The position numbers and the translations under genes are program-made. A stretch of DNA of 64,000 nt from Bathynomus jamesi (lineage: Eukaryota; Arthropoda; Malacostraca; Isopoda; Cirolanidae). Below the pieces are notes generated by a model, which did not search any database, was not told where the DNA came from, and worked only from the letters and a program-made list of their open reading frames with translations. This document shows positions 1-11,623 of the stretch, in pieces. Positions within the stretch are counted from its first letter, which is position 1. Every line of letters begins with the position of its first letter. Where the stretch lies: contig JAJOZX010000481.1 in NCBI GenBank assembly GCA_023014485.1, positions 327,501-391,500 on the forward strand. Direction: 5' to 3'.

Positions 1-134
1 CTCTCTTAAAATTTATTTTTCAATTTATTATTATTTTTTTTTTGTTTATTTCTTTATTTCTTTGCGACATATATATCAATTTGGCATCATCTATTAAATT
101 GATTGTAAACATTCCTTTTGAGCTTGAATTTGTA

Positions 135-140
135 GACTCC
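135..140. repeat. Left 6-bp target-site duplication GACTCC
   Basis: GACTCC directly abuts the left terminus of the fold-back element and is repeated in the same orientation at the right terminus. Confidence 0.7.
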
Positions 141-164
141 AGTAGTATGATGGCAAAAAGGGAG

Positions 165-345
165 AGGAAGTTGGGATGCTCTGAAATCCTGCCCCTGGAG
201 GGGCACCCTGAAGGCCTTCGCCTTCTGTATGAGGGGGCCCCCTTACTTAAGTTCATCACCCCATTTATGGGGTCTCACCGTCCTTAATGAAGGGCATTTG
301 CCAATTGAGGGCCCCTTGCGGGGCCCCATCCTCCTTTAGGAAAAA
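165..345. repeat. GC-rich hairpin cluster (left terminal block)
   Basis: Several short perfect palindromes follow one another in AT-rich surroundings, including GCCCCTGGAGGGGC, AGGCCTTCGCCT and GGGCCCCTTGCGGGGCCC. The block is mirrored at 11115-11275 near the other terminus. It resembles clustered GC hairpins rather than coding sequence, although long reading frames cross it. Confidence 0.6.
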
Positions 346-1170
346 AAAAAGGATTCGTTTTCACCTTCCTTCAAAAAAAATTCAAGAAAGGATTCATCCT
401 CGCCTTCCCCCTTGAAAAAAGTCCTTTCATGAGAAAAACAAGAACAAACATGCATAAGCATGCAAAAACGTACATACATTCGAGTACTTCCTGTTCAGGC
501 AAGTTCGCCAGACAGTAGAAATGAAAACTTAAAATGAATATCTGAAAGGTTTTAATAGGCCTAAGGAGAGTATACATCAACACATCCAACTTTCGTCTGT
601 TAACAAATTGCGAACAATACATAAATCAAAATCAGACTGAACATATTTTAAATCGAAAACAAGTTCTTTGTTTAATATCTGTATTATGAAAAATAAAATG
701 AATATTTATTATTTTAATTTAAATAAATTAATTTCTCTCTTTTTTAAGGGAAACTGGCTTATTTTCAAACGAGATGACCTTCAAATACAATATATAATTA
801 TAGTACACGCATATATGTTTATTTACTTTTAAATATGTAGTTTTCTGTTATTTACATCGATATATACCATCACATTCACTTTCACATGCCATCTTCTGGT
901 ATATGAATTAATAATTTTACCGTTCATCAAATTTCGTTATAAAATTGCATGTGTTAAAAGAACAAGTTGCGTAACGATGCTTTAAACTAAATCATCAAAG
1001 TTGTTTTCCTCCTCTAAACAACCACTTAAATAGTATTACTAATATTGATTTATTGTTATTATTACATATATATGTACACGTGTTAAGAGTATTTAAATTA
1101 AATATATTGATTTCAATTCCCTTCGTAATAAAAGCATCTGGCCACTCTACCCAACTCTTGCTATATTTCT

Positions 1171-1985
1171 CTCACATTAACTGTCTTCAAGGTAGTAGTT
1201 AACTTTAACTTTCTTCTAACGACCATTAGTTGATACTAATCTTGCTATTATTATTATTATTATCATATATATATATATATATATATAACATCCAAATAAG
1301 TAGGTTCGGGTAAAAACTTTCTTAGTAGATGCAATTAAAGAAAACGGGATGTCGAGTTTGTGTGGATTGTCATTTTTAAATAGATTCAGTGGGAAATAGG
1401 TACTGAAACTTGAGAGATTTTTCATGAAGAACCTTTCTAGTTGCAGTCATAGCGCCCATTCACATTACTTTAATTATCATTTCTCTAATTTATCGACTGT
1501 TTACAATTCCTCATAACTCTCACAATAAACGTATTTGTTTTCACTTTTCTTACCAGTCAGTCCAATATTTACATCAATCACACAGAATGTTCATGCTTAT
1601 TGTTTTTGTCACTAGCTGTACCAAACATGTCTTTACAAATTGAAGCGTACCGTTATACAACGTTTAAAATGTTAAAATTTAATACTTTATGATATCAGAT
1701 CTCGTATAAAAAACATCATTTTCTGTACAAATGGCCACAAAAATACTTTCAATCCTAATATATGTACGTATAGTATGCAACATACGCTTTTTCACCTGTA
1801 TTAAAAACGTAAAACTGAAAGTTGTATCATCACGCGATCTTAGATTCTTCAAAGACGTAAGTGAGCCCTAACATTTAATTTGCAATTATTAGCAGATCAT
1901 TCGAGGGAACTGTACATCGATCTCATTATAACTTCTGACTCATAATAACCCGCCATACATATTTACACGAGTTCAATTTAAATAA

Positions 1986-2046
<61 letters not shown>

Positions 2047-3064
2047 AGGAGTTTGTATGTGGCATTCCGATAGAAGGCAGGAAGTGTCTGAACCCTGTTT
2101 CTCCCATCACTGTCCTCTTCATCTGGCCTTTTTACATGTCACGTCTACCCTGTGAGCAGTCCAGCATACTCTCAAACACGCGCTTCTCATTATATTCCTT
2201 ACTATACACACATGCATCTTACACACTACACAGTCTTTTCAAAAAAGGTGTAATTTCAGTAGTCTCGGAGATTCGCGATTGTCCCATCCTACATTTTTCT
2301 CAGTAATTGTTTTCAGACTAGTACCTAAGTTTAATTTTCTTTTAATGACTATTAGTTGCTACTAATCTTGTTGTTATTATTATTATTATTATCATTGTTA
2401 TATATATATATATAAACATCCAAATAAGTAGGTTCGGGTAAAAAACTTTCTTATTAGATGCAATTAAAGAAAACGGGGTGTCGAATTTGTGGGGGATTGG
2501 CATTTTTAATTAGATTCAGTGGGAAATAGGTACTGAAAGTTGAGAGATTTTTCATCAATAACCTTTCTTGCTGCTGTCATTGTTATTGCCTATTCACATT
2601 ACTTTAATCATCATTTCTCTTATTTATCGACTGTTCACAATTCCTCATAATTCTCATAATAAACGTATTTGTTTTCACTTTTCTTTCACGCCAGACAAGT
2701 CTCAGTATTTACATCAATCACACAGAATGTACATGCTTATTGTTTTTGTCACAGTTGTACTAAACATGGTTTTACAAACTGAAGCGTACCGTTACACAAC
2801 GTTTAAAATGTTATAATTTAATGCTTTATGATATCAGATCTCGTATAAAAAACATCATTTTTTGTACAAATGGCCACAAAAATACTTTCAATCCTAATAT
2901 ATGTACGTATAGTATGCACCATACGCTTTTCCAACTGTATTGAAAACGTAAAACTGAAAGTTGTATCATCATGCGATCTTAGATTCTGCAATGACGTAAG
3001 TGAGCCTTAACATTTAATTTAAAATTATTTAACAGATCTTTCGAGGGAACTGTACATCGATCTC

Positions 3065-3107
<43 letters not shown>

Positions 3108-3352
3108 AGTTTGTATGTGGCATTCCAACAGAAGGCAGGAAGTGTCTGAACCCTGTTTCTCACATCAATGTCATCCTCACCTGGCCTTTTTACATGTCTC
3201 GTCTACCCTGTGAGCAGTCCAGCATACTCTCAAACACGCGCTTTTCACTATATTCCTTACTACACACGCATGCATCTTACACACTACACAGTCTTTTCAA
3301 AAAAGGTGTAATTTCAGTAGTCCCGAAGATTCGCGATTGGCCCCTCCTTCCT
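1171..3352 (+). repeat. Direct duplication of a 1.1-kb unit inside the left arm
   Basis: The units 1171-2298 and about 2299-3352 share the same order of landmarks: a TTATTA run, a TA microsatellite, the AACATCCAAATAAGTAGG segment, a pyrimidine-rich stretch, a long TA run and a final GTAATTTCAGTAGTC segment. The mirror copies in the right arm are about 8150-9180 and 9181-10290. The direct duplication therefore predates the inverted duplication. No coding sequence is convincing in it. Confidence 0.75.
1988..2042. repeat. (TA)n microsatellite, left arm
   Basis: A pure TA run of about 27 repeats. Comparable runs in the arms are at 1266-1287, 3065-3104 and 8386-8430. Confidence 0.95.
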
Positions 3353-3533
3353 GCATGCATCGTATATATTACGAAACAATTTATAAAGTTCTCTCTTAGT
3401 GCTTTCCTTATTGTAATGGGTATCACAACCGATTTTTCAATATTATTTAAGTATTATGTTGAGCAACATAACCCCGCCACAGACTAGTTTCTTAGCATTA
3501 TCATGAAACATGAAACAAGATTATATTAATATA

Positions 3534-4044
3534 TATGAAAATGAAAATGAAAATGAAAAGGCTTATTGGCAGACTATAGTCCATATGGCAAGTATTATTA
3601 ATACAATGACAGTTCATACACTAAGGATAGAAATATATACAATTGATTAGAAATAATACTGCACTGTCGAAGTTAAATGGAGCTACAGACAGACGTTTTC
3701 GTACCAAGAAGTCCATAGCTTAGAGGATAAATGGCAAGACTCATGGATAGCTTGGATGATCGGGTTGGTTGACTTTTTAATTCTTTGCATTAGACTGTGT
3801 TGAGCACGTCTTGTTACCTCCGGGAAGCTCGGAACATTGCGGGTAGCAAACTTTTGCGAAGCTGAGCATCTCGGGGTAATTTATGTAAGAGTCTAAAAGA
3901 CCTGTTGTACATAAAATTTAGGGTTCTGCCAGAACCTTTTTTATAATTCATCCAGAGTTGCTGACCGTATATATTACTGCAGAAAGTACGAAAGAGTGTG
4001 TCTTTAGCTTCACTTGTACAGAAACGAAAGTTCCTTATGGTCAT
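3534..4044 (-). pseudogene. Non-LTR retrotransposon 3' end (RTE-like), left-arm copy
   Basis: On the minus strand a 76-codon stretch (4044-3817) contains [42 protein letters not shown]. This is the order seen in the C-terminal part of reverse transcriptase proteins of several non-LTR families. It is followed by a non-coding tail ending in a (TTTTCA)-type simple repeat at about 3536-3560. Such a microsatellite tail is typical of RTE-clade elements. The catalytic core is absent, so this is a 5'-truncated copy. The mirror copy is at 7459-7960. Family assignment is by motif recognition only. Confidence 0.6.
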
Positions 4045-4047
4045 GTG

Positions 4048-4098
<51 letters not shown>

Positions 4099-4153
4099 CT
4101 TTCATGTGTGTATCATATATATATATATATATATATATTGCTTTCATGTGTGT

Positions 4154-4198
<45 letters not shown>

Positions 4199-4254
4199 CT
4201 TTCATGTGTGTATCATATATATATATATATATATATATATTGCTTTCATGTGTG

Positions 4255-4293
<39 letters not shown>
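4040..4293. repeat. Compound TA microsatellite with TTGCTTTCATGTG spacers
   Basis: Five TA runs are separated by four copies of TTGCTTTCATGTGTG(TATCA). The right arm holds a shorter mirrored version at 7335-7456. Reading frames of repeated Ile-Tyr across it are artefacts of the dinucleotide. Confidence 0.9.
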
Positions 4294-4295
<2 letters not shown>

Positions 4296-4513
4296 AAAAG
4301 TAGTTTGAAGACATTCCATCTCACGACTGACTATAATTATACACTTTAGAGGAGTTTGAAAATTGCATATATTTAGACAAAACGTATTAGGTCTTACGCT
4401 GATTTCATATCAATATCAGCATGCTTCACTGCCCTTTCAGTCATTGTGACCTTAGATCGTACCAGAACTATGGTCTTGACAAAGCACAATGTGTTAAATT
4501 TACCAAACAAGGA

Positions 4514-5140
4514 TTACCTATGTTCAGGACTCTGGACATTTCCATACTCAACATCAACTATGCCCATTTGATCGTACCTTTCTTTATGTACATGCAATAG
4601 CATCAATTGGTTAAGCTTTCTCTGAGTCGTGTTTGAACTCAGATAAGATTTAATACGCACGATATTACTAAACGAGCGTTCACTACAACACGTAATGGAG
4701 GCAGGCATCACTATAATTAACTTTGTTTACGTAATCACAGAGGAGATAAGAAATTACTGGTCAGGTGTCAGTGATTGCACGTGTGTAACTACATTACGTA
4801 GGATTAACTGATGAAGGGATTCGTGAACACAAAGTTCATATAGAGGTTGTCAGATGTGTATGTAGTCTTGCAGGAAGGAAGTCTGAGCCATAGAATGAAG
4901 TTACACTCACTAATTATGCTGTGGACGTCTATCCTTTGCATCCTCGAGAAGCAAATCTTCACACTGGACATACATTTTGCACTCTACTTTGTTAAAACTC
5001 TCAGTTATGGGTATTATAATGAGATACAGAGCTTCATAATGTGCCTTTCTGTAATGAACTTCAGATGCATAGCTACCTTCCGGTGGAACACAATCCTCTT
5101 CTAGCCTAGCTGGAACTCTTCTAAATCGAGGCTGTGAGGG
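4514..5140 (-). pseudogene. hAT transposase C-terminal fragment, left-arm copy
   Basis: Read on the minus strand, 5140-4900 encodes a segment of the form RRVPARLEED...HYRKAHYEALYLII, known from zinc-finger MYM-type/hAT transposases. 4711-4514 encodes the hAT dimerisation motif SERSFSNIVRIKSYLSS...RKLNQLMLLHVHKE. Stops and frame changes interrupt the region between them, and the N-terminal DNA-binding and catalytic regions are missing. The mirror copy lies at 6480-7111. It is a degenerate relic carried by the fold-back element rather than an active gene. Confidence 0.65.
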
Positions 5141-5213
5141 TACATCTACCTGACAGGAAACTAGTGACTACTTTCTTTCAGAAAAGACTAGCCCCTTCAT
5201 CATTGCGCATATT

Positions 5214-6287
5214 TCAAAGAGTTTTATCACTACACATTCTTACTTTCCTATTGTCCTGTGTTGTTTGGAAGGTAATTGGATTTATTTTGAAGTTTTGTAC
5301 CACTCGTTGATTTTTCTGCTGATCTTTGTATCGTCCGTAATATTGTCTTTGGCTGCGCTGAGAGACATTGACTGAGACGCATTGTGTGGGATGGCGGGAG
5401 GAGACCCACAAATGTAAACACCCTCAAATCACGGCTAGCACCATGTCACGATCACGGTTAAGTGTGCAATGGTAACAATTATTAGGTTATGTTAATTCAA
5501 TTGACGACAGTGAATCACGGATAACTGCACGAATAAAATGTGTGTGCGTACGCAACGTTGCGGTTCCGTGCGTCGTTCTCTCTTCACACGAAGGTCAGGT
5601 TGGTGTCCCCTCTAGGTCTGTCTTGGTCGAGGGGCGAGTGCTTTCTTGTACTCTCCACCTCGCATAGCCATGTACGTCCCGTTCATCGGGGATTGTTCTG
5701 AGCCAGGCGTCTAATCATCTTTTGAAGATGTCCACAGCAACTCCCTTCATGTTCCTTAGGTCTTTGGGCTTTTGTTTAGACAGTTTTGGTCCTCTCACCA
5801 CAAAACTAATTTTTTTTCAGGGTTAAGGATGTTCCCTGTCTCGCCTTTAATTTGGGAACACGACGCAGTCTTCCTTTTCTACTTTCCACCGTTGTTTAGG
5901 AAGTTACAGGGTTCAGAGTAAGATTAGGGATAAGTTTCTTCATTATTTCCCGAGTGTAAATAATGGTGTTTCTCTCTTCTCCTTTCCAGTGAAAATAGGA
6001 ATAGCTTTCATAATCTTTCCCAGTAATTTAGTTCTTTGCACCCCCCCATCGATCTTGGTTGTGAAGCTTCTCTGAATCCCTTACAGCTGCCTAATGTCCT
6101 CTTTTTTATATGGGGATGTTAGAACCGAGCAGTATTCCAATTTGGGTATGATCAGGGTTTTCAGTATAGGAATCCTTATATTCCTATCCCATCGTTTAAA
6201 GACTATCAATATCTGCCCCGTTATTCTCTTTACTCTGTTTACTGCTATCTTATTTTGTGATTCAAATTTCGCATCATCATTCTTGCA

Positions 6288-6290
<3 letters not shown>
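5214..6290 (-). pseudogene. CR1-like retroelement 3' ends in the fold-back centre
   Basis: On the minus strand, 6280-5570 is related to the C-terminal part of the element at 53.5-57.9 kb (its 57230-57870), including the VPKLKARQGTS-type segment, with frameshifts and stops. After its 3' untranslated part (5565-5340), a second short match follows (NPITFQTTQDNRK, about 5290-5235). It is cut at the arm boundary 5229. Two tandem truncated 3' ends therefore appear to have been present when the inversion formed. The same 3' end recurs at 27.5-28.6 kb. Confidence 0.6.
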
Positions 6291-6372
<82 letters not shown>

Positions 6373-6393
6373 ATAAGCTATTGGTGGTATGAC
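5230..6393. other. Unique centre of the fold-back element
   Basis: This is the only part of the element without a mirror copy. It holds minus-strand 3' ends of a CR1-like retroelement and a (TC)n(TA)n microsatellite at 6289-6366. Confidence 0.8.
6289..6366. repeat. (TC)n then (TA)n microsatellite
   Basis: About 20 TC repeats run directly into about 19 TA repeats at the right edge of the fold-back centre. Confidence 0.95.
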
Positions 6394-6479
6394 TGATAAA
6401 ACTCTTTGAAATATGCGCAATGATGAAGGGGCTAGTCTTTTCTGAAAGAATGTACAGTCACTAGGTTCCTGTCAGGTAG

Positions 6480-7111
6480 ATGTACCCTCACAGCCTCGAT
6501 TTAGAAGAGTTCCAGCTAGGCTAGAAGAGGATTGTGTTCCACCGGAAGGTAGCTATGCATCTGAAGATCATTACAGAAAGGCACATTATGAAGCTCTGTA
6601 TCTCATTATAATACCCATAACTGAGAGTTTTAACGAAGTATAGTGCAAAATGTATGTCCAGTGTAAAGATTTGCTTCTCGAGGATGCAAAGGATAGACGT
6701 CCACAGCATAATTAGTGAGTGTAACTTCATTCTAGGGCTCAGACTTCCTTCCTGCAAGACTACATACTCATCTAACAACCTCTGTATGAACTTTGTGTTC
6801 ACGAATCCCTTGAGCAGTTAATCCTACGTAATGTAGTTACACACGTGCAATCACTGACACCTGACCAGTAATTTCTTATCTCCTCTGTGATTACGTAAAC
6901 AAAGTTAATTATAGTGATGCCTGCCTCCATTACGTGTTGTAGTGAACGCTCGTTTAGTAATATCGTGCGTATTAAATCTTATCTGAGTTCAAACACGATT
7001 CAGAGAAAGCTTAACCAATTGATGCTATTGCATGTACATAAAGAAAGGTACGATCAAATGGGCATAGTTGATGTTGAGTATGGAAATGTCCAGAGTCCTG
7101 AACATAGGTAA
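6480..7111 (+). pseudogene. hAT transposase C-terminal fragment, right-arm copy
   Basis: This is the plus-strand mirror of 4514-5140. 6486-6705 reads RRVPARLEEDCVPPEG, then HYRKAHYEALYLIIIPITE with an in-frame stop shortly after. 6914-7111 carries the SERSFSNI...LLHVHKE dimerisation motif. It differs from the left copy by a handful of substitutions. Confidence 0.65.
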
Positions 7112-7335
7112 TCCTTGTTTGGTAAATTTAACACATTGTGCTTTGTCAAGACCATAGTTCTGGTACGATCTAAGGTCACAATGACTGAAAGGGCAGTGAA
7201 GCACGCTGATATTGACATGAAATCAGCTTAAGACCTAATACTTTTTGTCTAAATATATGCAATTTTCAAACTCCTCTAAAGTGTATAATTATAGTCAGTC
7301 GTGAGATGGAATAAGCCTTCAAACTACTTTTGGAT

Positions 7336-7378
<43 letters not shown>

Positions 7379-7385
7379 GAAAGCA

Positions 7386-7416
<31 letters not shown>

Positions 7417-7458
7417 ACACACATGAAAGCATATATATATATATATATATATATATAC

Positions 7459-7960
7459 ATGACCATAAGGAACTTTCGTTTCTGTACAAGTGAAGCTAAA
7501 GACACTCTTTCGTGCTTTCTGCAGTAATATATACGGTCAGCAACTCTGGGTGAATTATAAAAAAGGTTCTGGCAGAACCCTAAATTTGATGTACAACAGG
7601 TCTTTTAGACTCTTACATAAATTACCCCGAGATGCTCAGCTTCGCAAATGTTTGCTACCCGCAATGTTCCGAGCTTCCCGGAGGTAACAAGACGTGCTCA
7701 ACACAGTCTAATGCAAAGAATTAAAAAGTCAACCAACCCGATCATCCAAGCTATCCATGAGTCCTGCCATTTATCCTCTAAGCTATGGACTTCTTGGTAC
7801 GAAAACGTCTGTCTGTAGCTCCACTTAACTTCGACAGTGCAGTATTATTTCTAATCAATTGTATATATTTCTATCCTTAGTGTATGAACTGTCATTGTAT
7901 TAATAATATTTGTCATATGGACTATAGTCTGCCAATAAACCTTTTCATTTTCATTTTCAT
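7459..7960 (+). pseudogene. Non-LTR retrotransposon 3' end (RTE-like), right-arm copy
   Basis: This is the plus-strand mirror of 3534-4044, with the open stretch at about 7490-7687 ([31 protein letters not shown]). It ends in TTTTCATTTTCATTTTCAT before a TA-rich tract. A few amino-acid changes separate it from the left copy, and no stop interrupts the short stretch in either copy. Confidence 0.6.
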
Positions 7961-8149
7961 ATATATTAATATAATCTTGTTTCATGTTTCATGATTATGC
8001 TAAGAAACTAGTCTGTGGGGGGGGGTTATGTTGCTCAACATAATACTTAAATAATATTGAAAAATCGGTTGTGATACCCATTACAATAAGGAAAGCAATA
8101 AGAGAGAACTTTATAAATTGTTTCGTAATATATACGATGCATGCAGGAA

Positions 8150-8380
8150 GGAGGGGCCAATCGCGAGTCTTCTGGACTACTGAAATTACACCTTTTTGAA
8201 AAGACTGTGTAGTGTGTAAGATGCATGCGTGTGTAGTAAGGAATATAGTGAAAAAGCGCGTGTTTGAGAGTGCTGGACTGCTCACAGGGTAGACGAGACA
8301 TGTAAAAAGGCCAGGTGAGGATGACAGTGATGTGAGAAACAGGGTTCGGACACTTCCTGTCTTCTGTTGACAAACCATAC

Positions 8381-8433
<53 letters not shown>

Positions 8434-10152
8434 GAGATCGATGTACAGTTCCCTCGAAAGATCTGTTAAATAATTTTAAATTATATGTTAAGGCTCACTT
8501 ACGTCATTGCAGAATCTAAGATCGCATGATGATACTTTTACGTTTTCAATACAGTTGGAAAAGCGTATGTTGCATACTATACGTACATATATTAGGATTG
8601 AAAGTATTTTTGTGGCCATTTGTACAAAAATAATGCTTTTTATACGAGATCTGATATCATAAAGCATTAATTATAACATTTTAAACGTTGTGTAACGGTA
8701 CGCTTCAATTTGTAAAGACATGTTTGGTACAGCTAGTAACAAAAACAATAAGCATGAACATTCTGTGTGATTGATGTAAATACTGAGACTTGTCTGGCAT
8801 GAAAGAAAAGTGAAAACAAATACGTTTATTATGAGAGTTATGAGGAATTGTGAACAGTCGATAAATAAGAAATGATGTTAAAGTAATGTGAATGGACGCT
8901 ATGACTGCAACTAGAAAGGTTTTCATGAAAAATCTCTCAAGTTTCAGTACCTATTCCCACTGAATCTATTTAAAAATGACAATCCCACAAACTCGACATC
9001 CCGTTTTCTTTAATTGCATCTACTGAGAAAGTTTTTTACCCGAACCTACTTATTTGGATGTTATATATATATATATATAACAATGATAATAATAATAATA
9101 ATAAGAAGAAGATTAGTAGCAACTAATAGTCATTAAAAGAAAGTTAAACTTAGCTACTAGTCTGAAAACAATTACTGAGAAAATGTAGGAGGGGACAATC
9201 GCGAATCTCCGAGACTACTGAAATTACACCTTTTTTGAAAAGACTGTGTAGTGTGTAAGATGCATGCGTGTGTAGTAAGGAATATAGTGAGAAGCGCGTA
9301 TTTGAGAGTATGCTGGGCTGCTCACAGGGTAGACGTGACATGTAAAAAGGCCAGATGAAGAGGACAGTGATGGGAGAAACAGGGTTCAGACACTTCCTGC
9401 CTTCTTGGAATGGCACATACAAACTCCTTAATATATATATATATATTATATATATTATTTAAATTGAACTCGTGTAAATATGTATGGCGGGTTATTATGA
9501 GTCAGAAGTTATAATGAGATCGATGTACAGTTCCCTCGAATGATCTGCTAAATAATTGTAAATTAAATGTTAGGGCTCACTTACGTCTTTGCAGAATCTA
9601 AGATCGCGTGATGATACAACTTTCAGTTTTACGTTTTTAATACAGGTGAAAAAGCGTATGTTGCATACTATACGTACATATATTAGGATTGAAAGTATTT
9701 TTGTGGCCATTTGTACAGAAAATGATGTTTTTTATACGAGATCTGATATCATAAAGTATTAAATTTTAACATTTTAAACGTTGTATAACGGTACGCTTCA
9801 ATTTGTAAAGACATGTTTGGTACAGCTAGTGACAAAAACAATAAGCATGAACATTCTGTGTGATTGATGTAAATATTGGACTGACTGGTAAGAAAAGTGA
9901 AAACAAATACGTTTATTATGAGAGTTATGAGGAATTGTAAACAGTCGATAAATTAGAGAAATGATAATTAAAGTAATGTGAATGGGCGCTATGACTGCAA
10001 CTAGAAAGGTTCTTCATGAAAAATCTCTCAAGTTTCAGTACCTATTTCCCACTGAATCTATTTAAAAATGACAATCCACACAAACTCGACATCCCGTTTT
10101 CTTTAATTGCATCTACTAAGAAAGTTTTTACCCGAACCTACTTATTTGGATG

Positions 10153-10193
<41 letters not shown>

Positions 10194-10290
10194 AATAATA
10201 ATAATAATAGCAAGATTAGTATCAACTAATGGTCGTTAGAAGAAGGTTACACTTAACTACTACCTTGAAGACAGTTAGTGTGAGAGAAAT
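8150..10290 (-). repeat. Mirror copy of the 1.1-kb direct duplication in the right arm
   Basis: The two units (about 8150-9180 and 9181-10290) are the reverse complements of those in the left arm. They differ by point changes and by shorter TA and TTATTA tracts. Confidence 0.75.
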
Positions 10291-11295
10291 ATAGCAAGAG
10301 TTGGGTAGAGTTGCCAGATGCTTTTATTACGAAGGGAATTGAAATCAATATATTTAATTTAAATACTCTTAACACGTGTACATATATATGTAATAATAAC
10401 AATAAATCAATATTAATAATAATATTTAAGTGGTTGTTTAGAGGAGGAAAACAACTTTGATGATTTAGTTTAAAGCATCGTTACGCAACTTGTTCTTTTA
10501 ACACATGCAATTTTATAACGAAATTTGATGAACGGTAAAATTATTAATTCATATACCAGAAGATGGCATGTGAAAGTGAATGTGATGGTATATATCGATG
10601 TAAATAACAGAAAACTACATATTTAAAAGTAAATAAACATATATGCGTGTACTATAAGTATATATTGTATTTGAAGGTCATCTCGTTTGAAAATAAGCCA
10701 GTTTCCTTTAAAAAAGAGAGAAATTAATTTATTTAAATTAAAATAATAAATATTCATTTTATTTTTCATAATACAGATATTAAACAAAGAACTTGTTTTC
10801 GATTTAAAATATGTTCAGTCTGATTTTGATTTATGTATTGTTCGCAATTTGTTAGCAGACGAAAGTTGGATGTGTTGATGTATACTCTACTTAGGCCTAT
10901 TAAAACCTTTCAGATATTCATTTTAAGTTTTAATTTCTACTGTCTGGCGAACTTGCCTGAACAGGAAGTACTCGAATGTATGTACGTTTTTGTATGCTTA
11001 TGCATGTTTGTTCTTGATTGTCTCATGAAAGGACTTTTTTCAAGGAGAAGGCGAGGATGAATCCTTTCTTGAATTTTTTTTTGAAGGAAGGTGAAAACGA
11101 ATCCTTTTTTTTTTCCTAAAGGAGGATGGGGCCCCGCAAGGGGCCCTCAATTGGCAAATGCCCTTCATTAAGGAGGGTGAGGAACTTAAGTAAGGGGGCC
11201 CCCCTCATACAGAAGGCGAAGCCTTCAGGGTGCCCCTCCAGGGGCAGGATTTCAGAGCACCCCAACTTCCTCTCCCTTTTTGCCATCATACTACT

Positions 11296-11301
11296 GACTC
11301 C
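11296..11301. repeat. Right 6-bp target-site duplication GACTCC
   Basis: This is the direct repeat of 135-140 and lies immediately outside the right terminus. The flanking sequence then continues into a region related to 18440-18600. Confidence 0.7.
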
Positions 11302-11623
11302 ACTTACAATTTTTGGTTTTGTATCTGTTGGTTTATTTCTTTATGGTTATTTAGGCTGTGACGTATATATCACTAAGGCATTATTTTGTAATTTTTTTTC
11401 CAATTTATATTTACATTTATTTTTATTTCTTTATTCTTTTGTCACCTGTTTCATAAACAAGCCATTTGAATTTATGTTGAATTTCGGCCAAAGTGCTAAA
11501 AGTGTCATTTTTCCATACAAATGTGTTTGCTCCTCCCACAATTTTTTCTATACTTACTATATATATATATATATATATTATTTTTGTAACCTATATATTG
11601 CCTTGAACTCTCCTTTCACTCCA

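Larger units (their letters stand above)
141..5229 (+). repeat. Left arm of the giant inverted repeat
   Basis: From the outside inward the arm holds a GC-rich hairpin block (about 165-345), AT-rich non-coding sequence, two direct copies of a 1.1-kb unit, a retrotransposon 3' end on the minus strand, a compound TA microsatellite, and a broken hAT transposase on the minus strand. In the stretch 441-548 I counted about 2 differences from the right arm, so the arms are close but not identical. The arms also differ in microsatellite lengths. Confidence 0.85.
141..11295. mobile_element. Giant fold-back element, 11.2 kb, with 6-bp target duplication
   Basis: Sequence from 141 to 5229 reappears as its reverse complement from 6394 to 11295, leaving a centre of about 1.16 kb. 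The two outer ends match: both begin AGTAGTATGATGGCAAAAAG when read inward. GACTCC stands immediately outside each end (135-140 and 11296-11301), as expected of a target-site duplication. A related sequence at 18431-18462 reads straight through the equivalent insertion point. Large inverted arms plus a target duplication define fold-back elements. Six-base duplications and AG-starting termini are also reported for Polintons, but I see no Polinton gene inside. The transposase responsible is unknown. An ancient inverted segmental duplication is the alternative, although the duplication argues against it. Confidence 0.8.
6394..11295 (-). repeat. Right arm of the giant inverted repeat
   Basis: This is the reverse complement of 141-5229 in the same order: hAT fragment, TA microsatellites, retrotransposon 3' end, two 1.1-kb units, AT-rich sequence, GC-rich hairpins. 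It is slightly shorter than the left arm, mainly because its TA runs are shorter. Confidence 0.85.

Noticed and set aside
3958..4349. Long reading frames of repeated Ile-Tyr across TA microsatellites
   Set aside because: TA dinucleotides encode Ile-Tyr without stops in several frames, so these are composition artefacts. The same applies at 12036-12356, 36852-37115 and 41844-42134.
4847..5104. An 85-codon frame present in both arms (mirror at 6521-6802)
   Set aside because: It is the antisense of the hAT fragment, whose own strand carries recognisable transposase motifs.
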